64,000 bases of DNA from Amycolatopsis endophytica (GTDB lineage Bacteria > Actinomycetota > Actinomycetes > Mycobacteriales > Pseudonocardiaceae), in the NCBI RefSeq assembly GCF_013410405.1, contig NZ_JACCFK010000002.1, forward strand, positions 1,550,001 through 1,614,000, in the 5' to 3' direction. The translations under genes were made by a program, and so were the position numbers. Shown one piece after another: positions 60,487-64,000 of the stretch (position 1 is its first letter; each line of letters opens with the position of its first letter). The notes beneath the pieces are model-generated. The model searched no databases and was not told the origin of the DNA. It saw nothing but the letters and a program-made list of their open reading frames with translations.

Positions 60487-62328
60487 TCAGGCCAGGGACA
60501 GGTGCGGGCGGTAGGTCAGCGCCCAGTGGTGGAAGTCGAGGAGGCGTTCGAGCCCGGTGCGCACGCCGAGCGTCACCGATTCGGCCGGGGCATCGACGAC
60601 GTCACGCACCCAGGCGGGGTCGAACACCTCGAACGCGGCGCTGCCGGGTTCGGCGAGCACACCGCGCGCCTGCTCCTGCAGCGCGACCGCGTACGAGGTG
60701 TCCTGAGTGGACGGATAGGGGCTCTTCACCCGTTCGGTGACCGACCGCGGCAGCAGTCCGGCGACCGCCTGCCGCAGCAGTCCCTTTTCCCGCCCGTCCA
60801 CCATCTTCAGCGCCCACGGCGTGTTGTAGACGTATTCGACGAGCCGGTGGTCGGCGAAGGGCACCCGCACTTCGAGCCCGACCGCCATCGACATCCGGTC
60901 CTTGCGGTCCAGCATCGCCCGCACGAGCCGGGTGATGTGCAGATGGCTGCTGGTGCGCATCCGCCGCTCGAACGCGTCGTCACCGTCGAGGTGGTCCACG
61001 CGGGCGATCGCCGTCGCGTACTCGTCGGCCACGTAGGTGCCGATGTCCAGTGCCTCGCGCAGCTCGGGCCGCAGCGGTGCGGTGCGGTCGGCGGTGTAGG
61101 TGTTCTGGAACGCCAGCCACGGGAACGTGTCGGCGTCGCGGGCGGCCGGGTGGTGGAACCACAGGTACCCGCCGAACAGCTCGTCGGCGAATTCGCCGGA
61201 CAACGCCACCGTCGACTCCGCGCGGATCGCCTGGAACAGCAGGTACATCGAGCTGTCGATGTCGCCGAGCCCGATCGGCATGTCACGGGCGCCGACGACC
61301 GCGCCGCGCAGCGCGGGATCGGTCAGCGCCGTCGAATCGAGCACCACGTCGCGGTGCACAGAGCCGACGTGGGCGCTCACCTCGCGGATGAACGGTGAGT
61401 CCGGAGTCTCCCGCAGCTCGTCGGGGCGGAAGTTCTCCTCGTAGCCGGCGAAGTCCACGGAGAACGAACGCAGCTTGCCGCCCCGGCCCGCCAGGTCCCG
61501 TGCGGCGAGCGCGGTGACAGCGCTGGAGTCGAGCCCGCCGGAGAGCAGGACGCACTGCGGCACATCGGCGACCAGCTGACGCGGCACGATGTCGCCCAGC
61601 AGCTCGGCCACCCGGCCGACGGTGGCCGCCGCGTCGTCGGTGTGCTCGGCCGTTTCCAGCCGCCAGTAGGTGCGGGCGCGCGCGCCCGAGCGGTCCACGC
61701 TGACCACCGTGCCGGGCTCGACCTCGGTCATGTCCTTCCACAGCGACCAGCCGGGCGCCTTGGTGAAGCCGACCAGCTCCCGCAGGCAACCGGTGTCGAC
61801 CTGCCGCGTGAACCGCGGGTTGGCCAGGATCGCCTTCGGTTCGGAGCCGAACAGCGCCCCGTCCGGGGTGCGGTGCCAGTACAGCGGTTTGACACCCATC
61901 CGGTCGCGCACGAGCACGAGGCGGTCTTCCCGCGAGTCCCAGATGCCGAACGCGTACATGCCGTTGAGCCGTTCGGCCACGGCGTCGCCCCACTCCAGGT
62001 AGCCACGCAGCACGACCTCGGTGTCACTGGCGGTGGTGAACCGGTGGCCGCGCCCGGTCAGTTCGGCACGCAGTTCGGTGAAGTTGTAGGTCTCGCCGGA
62101 GTAGACGATCACGACCGGTCCGTCCGGAGTCGACGCTTCCATCGGCTGCCGTCCGCCGGGCAGGTCGATGACGGCGAGCCTGCGGTGCCCGAGTGCGACG
62201 CGCGGGCGTACCCAGGTCTGTCCCGCGTCGGGTCCGCGCGCGGTGAGTGATGCGGTCATCGCGTCGATCGTGGTCTGGTGCCCGGTGAGGTCGTCGTTGA
62301 AGGCGACCCAGCCGGTGATGCCACACAT
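60487..62328 (-). CDS. asnB: AsnB-type glutamine-dependent amidotransferase
   Basis: The 613-aa enzyme starts MCGITGWVAF, with Cys2 as the Ntn glutaminase nucleophile (about residues 2-200; GHRRLAVIDL, YNGE variant SGETYNFTELR, SDTEVVLRGY). The synthetase half has CVLLSGGLDSSAVTALAARDL (PP-loop ATP site), DMPIGLGDIDSSMYLL and MLDRKDRMSMAVGLEVRVPFAD. In biosynthetic clusters such enzymes amidate carboxylates, so it may convert the final acid or an intermediate to a carboxamide. It is 12 bp upstream of the P450 gene and 20 bp downstream of the methyltransferase gene. Confidence 0.88.
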   Translation of the reverse strand: MCGITGWVAFNDDLTGHQTTIDAMTASLTARGPDAGQTWVRPRVALGHRRLAVIDLPGGRQPMEASTPDGPVVIVYSGETYNFTELRAELTGRGHRFTTASDTEVVLRGYLEWGDAVAERLNGMYAFGIWDSREDRLVLVRDRMGVKPLYWHRTPDGALFGSEPKAILANPRFTRQVDTGCLRELVGFTKAPGWSLWKDMTEVEPGTVVSVDRSGARARTYWRLETAEHTDDAAATVGRVAELLGDIVPRQLVADVPQCVLLSGGLDSSAVTALAARDLAGRGGKLRSFSVDFAGYEENFRPDELRETPDSPFIREVSAHVGSVHRDVVLDSTALTDPALRGAVVGARDMPIGLGDIDSSMYLLFQAIRAESTVALSGEFADELFGGYLWFHHPAARDADTFPWLAFQNTYTADRTAPLRPELREALDIGTYVADEYATAIARVDHLDGDDAFERRMRTSSHLHITRLVRAMLDRKDRMSMAVGLEVRVPFADHRLVEYVYNTPWALKMVDGREKGLLRQAVAGLLPRSVTERVKSPYPSTQDTSYAVALQEQARGVLAEPGSAAFEVFDPAWVRDVVDAPAESVTLGVRTGLERLLDFHHWALTYRPHLSLA

Positions 62329-62348
62329 ATGAGTTTCGCTCCCTGTTG

Positions 62349-64000
62349 TCAGCGCCGCCGGGCACCGAAGATTCGGTGGCCCAGGCGTTCGAGTGGATGG
62401 CCCGGCGGCGGCAGTTCCAGCGCACGCTCCAGCCCGGCGCGGTCGAGCACCGCGTTCCACTGTGGCAGCGTGAGGAACGTGGTTCCGGTGCCGGCGCGGG
62501 CGTCGGACGGTTCGGTGAGCAGGAACGCCTGCGAGGTGAGCACCCACGGCTCCTCGGCGGTGGGTTCGGTCAGCACCAGCCAGCCGCCCGGGGCGAGCAG
62601 GCTCGTCAGGTACCCCACGCTGCGATCGGTGTCGGCCGCGGCGTTGAGGACTCCGCCGGCCAGCACGATGTCGAACGTGCCGAGACCCGGCGGCTCCTTG
62701 TCCACATCGTACAGTCCGTAACGGACGGTGTCACCGAACCGTTCCCGTGCCTGGTCGACGAAATAGCGCGACACGTCGGTGAACAGGTAGTCCACCCGGT
62801 GCGCTGCCAGTGCGGGCAGCACGACCGAGGTGGTGGCGCCGGTGCCGCCGCCGACCTCCAGGATGCGCGCGCCACCGCGGCGGGCCACCAGACCGGCGAC
62901 CAGTGCCGCGACCGCGCGGTGCTGGTACCGGGCCGTGACGGCCTCCCGGTAGATCTCGCGCGCCAGGTCCATCCGCCCCTCCGGGAAGAGCAGCGGAACG
63001 GGATCGCACTCGCCGGACAGCAGCGCCGGCAGCGCGCGAGCACAAGCGCGGGCGTAGTCGACCGTGGCCGTCGTGCCATGTACCTCCCGCCACGTCCGTT
63101 CGGCGGACTCCCAGGCTTTCTCCGGTGATTCGTCCGGACCGAACGGTCCGTGCTCGTCGAGCGCGGCGGCCCAGCGGCGCAGCAGGCCGCGGTGCCGTGG
63201 CGCGGCCTCGCCGACGGTTTCCCGCATCGACAGCAGTGCCGCCCGGCTGACCAGGTCCAGAGCGGCGATCCCGCGATCGGGGCCGAGGACGGCGATCTCC
63301 GCGTCGGCCGCGTGCGCTGCCGCTTCCGCCGGGTCCGGACCGTTGTCTCCGCCCGCGGCCACCACGTCGACCCCGAGGGCGGCCCACGCCGCTGTGTCCT
63401 CCGGGGCGAGCGGGCCGTCGACGACGACCCGGCCGAGCCGGTCGAGATCGGTCAGGCCCGCGGCGGGAGCGTGGGGTAGTGATCGGGCGAGCCCGGCCGG
63501 GAGGACGGCGGTGGTGATTTCCTCGTCCTCCAGCAGGGCGAGCGCCTTCGCCGGGTGGGTGGCGGGGTCGGCACGCAGCACGGCGTCCGGGAAGAGCGCC
63601 GGGTCCGGGAGGAAGACCGCGATCCGCCCGGCCCCGTGCCCGAGCGTGTCCGGCACCGTCGCGCCCGTGCTGGTGCGCGCGTGGAACAACCGCTGCCCAC
63701 CGGCTTCCGACGTGACGTCGGCGACGGTGAAACCCGCGGCGGCCAGCTCGGTGCGCCATTCGGCCTCGCTGAGGAAGAACGCGCCACCACGCGGCACGGG
63801 TGTCCCGGCCGGGGGCGAGAGCAGGAACTGCATCCCGGTGAGCACGGCCGGATCGTCGCCGGCCGACTCGGTGAACACCAGTGCCCCGCCGGGCACGAGC
63901 AGATCCCTGATCCGGAGCAGCGTCTGTCCGATGTGGACCGCGTTGTGCAGAACGTTGCCCGCCACGATCACGTCGGCCGAGCCGGGCGCGAACTCCTGCT
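62349..64000 (-). CDS. tandem-domain SAM methyltransferase (5' end beyond window)
   Basis: About 549 residues are visible, and the frame is open at the right edge (EFAPGSADVIVAGNVLHN). The N-terminal visible part is the second half of one methyltransferase (VLHNAVHIGQTLLRIRDLLVPGGALVFTESAGDDPAVLTGMQFLL), then a linker with Rossmann-like segments, then a complete methyltransferase (ARILEVGGGTGATTSVVLPALAAHRVDYLFTDVSRYF, VLNAAADTDRSVGYLTSLLAPGGWLVLTEPT). The two copies share the AGxVLxNA and PGG blocks, so this is a duplication. Similar domains C- or N-methylate thiazoline residues inside pyochelin and yersiniabactin synthetases; here they are stand-alone. First visible gene of the NRPS operon. 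Confidence 0.75.
   Translation of the reverse strand, partial: QEFAPGSADVIVAGNVLHNAVHIGQTLLRIRDLLVPGGALVFTESAGDDPAVLTGMQFLLSPPAGTPVPRGGAFFLSEAEWRTELAAAGFTVADVTSEAGGQRLFHARTSTGATVPDTLGHGAGRIAVFLPDPALFPDAVLRADPATHPAKALALLEDEEITTAVLPAGLARSLPHAPAAGLTDLDRLGRVVVDGPLAPEDTAAWAALGVDVVAAGGDNGPDPAEAAAHAADAEIAVLGPDRGIAALDLVSRAALLSMRETVGEAAPRHRGLLRRWAAALDEHGPFGPDESPEKAWESAERTWREVHGTTATVDYARACARALPALLSGECDPVPLLFPEGRMDLAREIYREAVTARYQHRAVAALVAGLVARRGGARILEVGGGTGATTSVVLPALAAHRVDYLFTDVSRYFVDQARERFGDTVRYGLYDVDKEPPGLGTFDIVLAGGVLNAAADTDRSVGYLTSLLAPGGWLVLTEPTAEEPWVLTSQAFLLTEPSDARAGTGTTFLTLPQWNAVLDRAGLERALELPPPGHPLERLGHRIFGARRR

Noticed and set aside
1..64000. tRNA, rRNA, riboswitches, insertion sequences, attachment sites or replication origin
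   Set aside because: No cloverleaf, conserved riboswitch core, transposase or integrase could be supported by reading; absence is not proven.

Overview
This is very GC-rich (about 70% or more by eye) actinomycete DNA with dense, often ATGA- or GTGA-coupled genes, many P450s, MFS carriers and TetR/XRE/PaaX/RpiR regulators, and an NRPS cluster. The gene content suits Pseudonocardiales, for example an Amycolatopsis-like genome; this is inferred from content, not from any marker gene.

Region 1 (1-20.7 kb) is accessory metabolism. It holds a pair of 2-hydroxyacyl-CoA dehydratase-family subunits with an MFS carrier, two secreted alpha/beta hydrolases, a PaaX-type regulator, an MHS carrier, a broken P450 beside an intact tandem paralogue, and XRE and TetR regulators. 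The TetR gene has two palindromic operator-like boxes in front and a TetX-like flavoprotein monooxygenase behind. Next come a STAS protein, an orphan MftD-like (pre-mycofactocin synthase) flavoprotein, an MFS protein fused to two carboxypeptidase-regulatory-like domains, a sirtuin, a glyoxalase-fold protein, and a lower-GC stand-alone HsdR-N nuclease that looks acquired.

Region 2 (20.9-33.3 kb) is redox enzymes plus an L-rhamnose catabolic operon on the minus strand. The operon runs from a 30-codon small ORF through L-rhamnose isomerase, bifunctional rhamnulose-1-P aldolase/dehydrogenase and a sugar isomerase to rhamnulokinase, behind a promoter with a LacI-like palindrome. A sulfatase, an RpiR regulator and a maleate-isomerase-like protein lie upstream of it.

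Region 3 (33.4-40.6 kb, minus strand) is the most striking part. It is a tightly overlapping seven-gene operon: PEP-synthase-like kinase, APS-kinase-like protein, class-I (C26) glutamine amidohydrolase, nucleotidyltransferase, MFS carrier, sulfotransferase-fold protein and SAM methyltransferase. The first four match, family for family, the Campylobacter jejuni enzymes (Cj1418, Cj1415, Cj1417, Cj1416) that make 3'-phospho-cytidine diphosphoramidate for capsule O-methyl phosphoramidate. Here the cassette sits with an exporter and a sulfotransferase-fold enzyme, which suggests an undescribed pathway putting a P-N group on a secreted small molecule.

Region 4 (40.6-50.1 kb) carries a head-to-head array of 21-bp repeats, an MHS carrier, a HAD phosphatase, a 38-aa peptide with a strong ribosome binding site, a very large P-type ATPase with a small membrane partner, a secreted EEP-family phosphatase/nuclease and a short ECF-like sigma factor. 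Gene remnants (PPOX, MazF-like) then mark the edge of the next cluster.

Region 5 (50.1-64.0 kb, minus strand, continuing past the window) is a siderophore-like NRPS cluster: tandem-methyltransferase protein, AsnB-type amidotransferase, P450, aryl-acid-AMP ligase (salicylate-type pocket), P450, and an NRPS with ArCP-Cy-A-PCP-Cy-A-PCP. My reading of the adenylation codes is Thr-like then Cys, so the predicted core is a salicyl-methyloxazoline-thiazoline. No thioesterase, MbtH or salicylate synthase is visible here.
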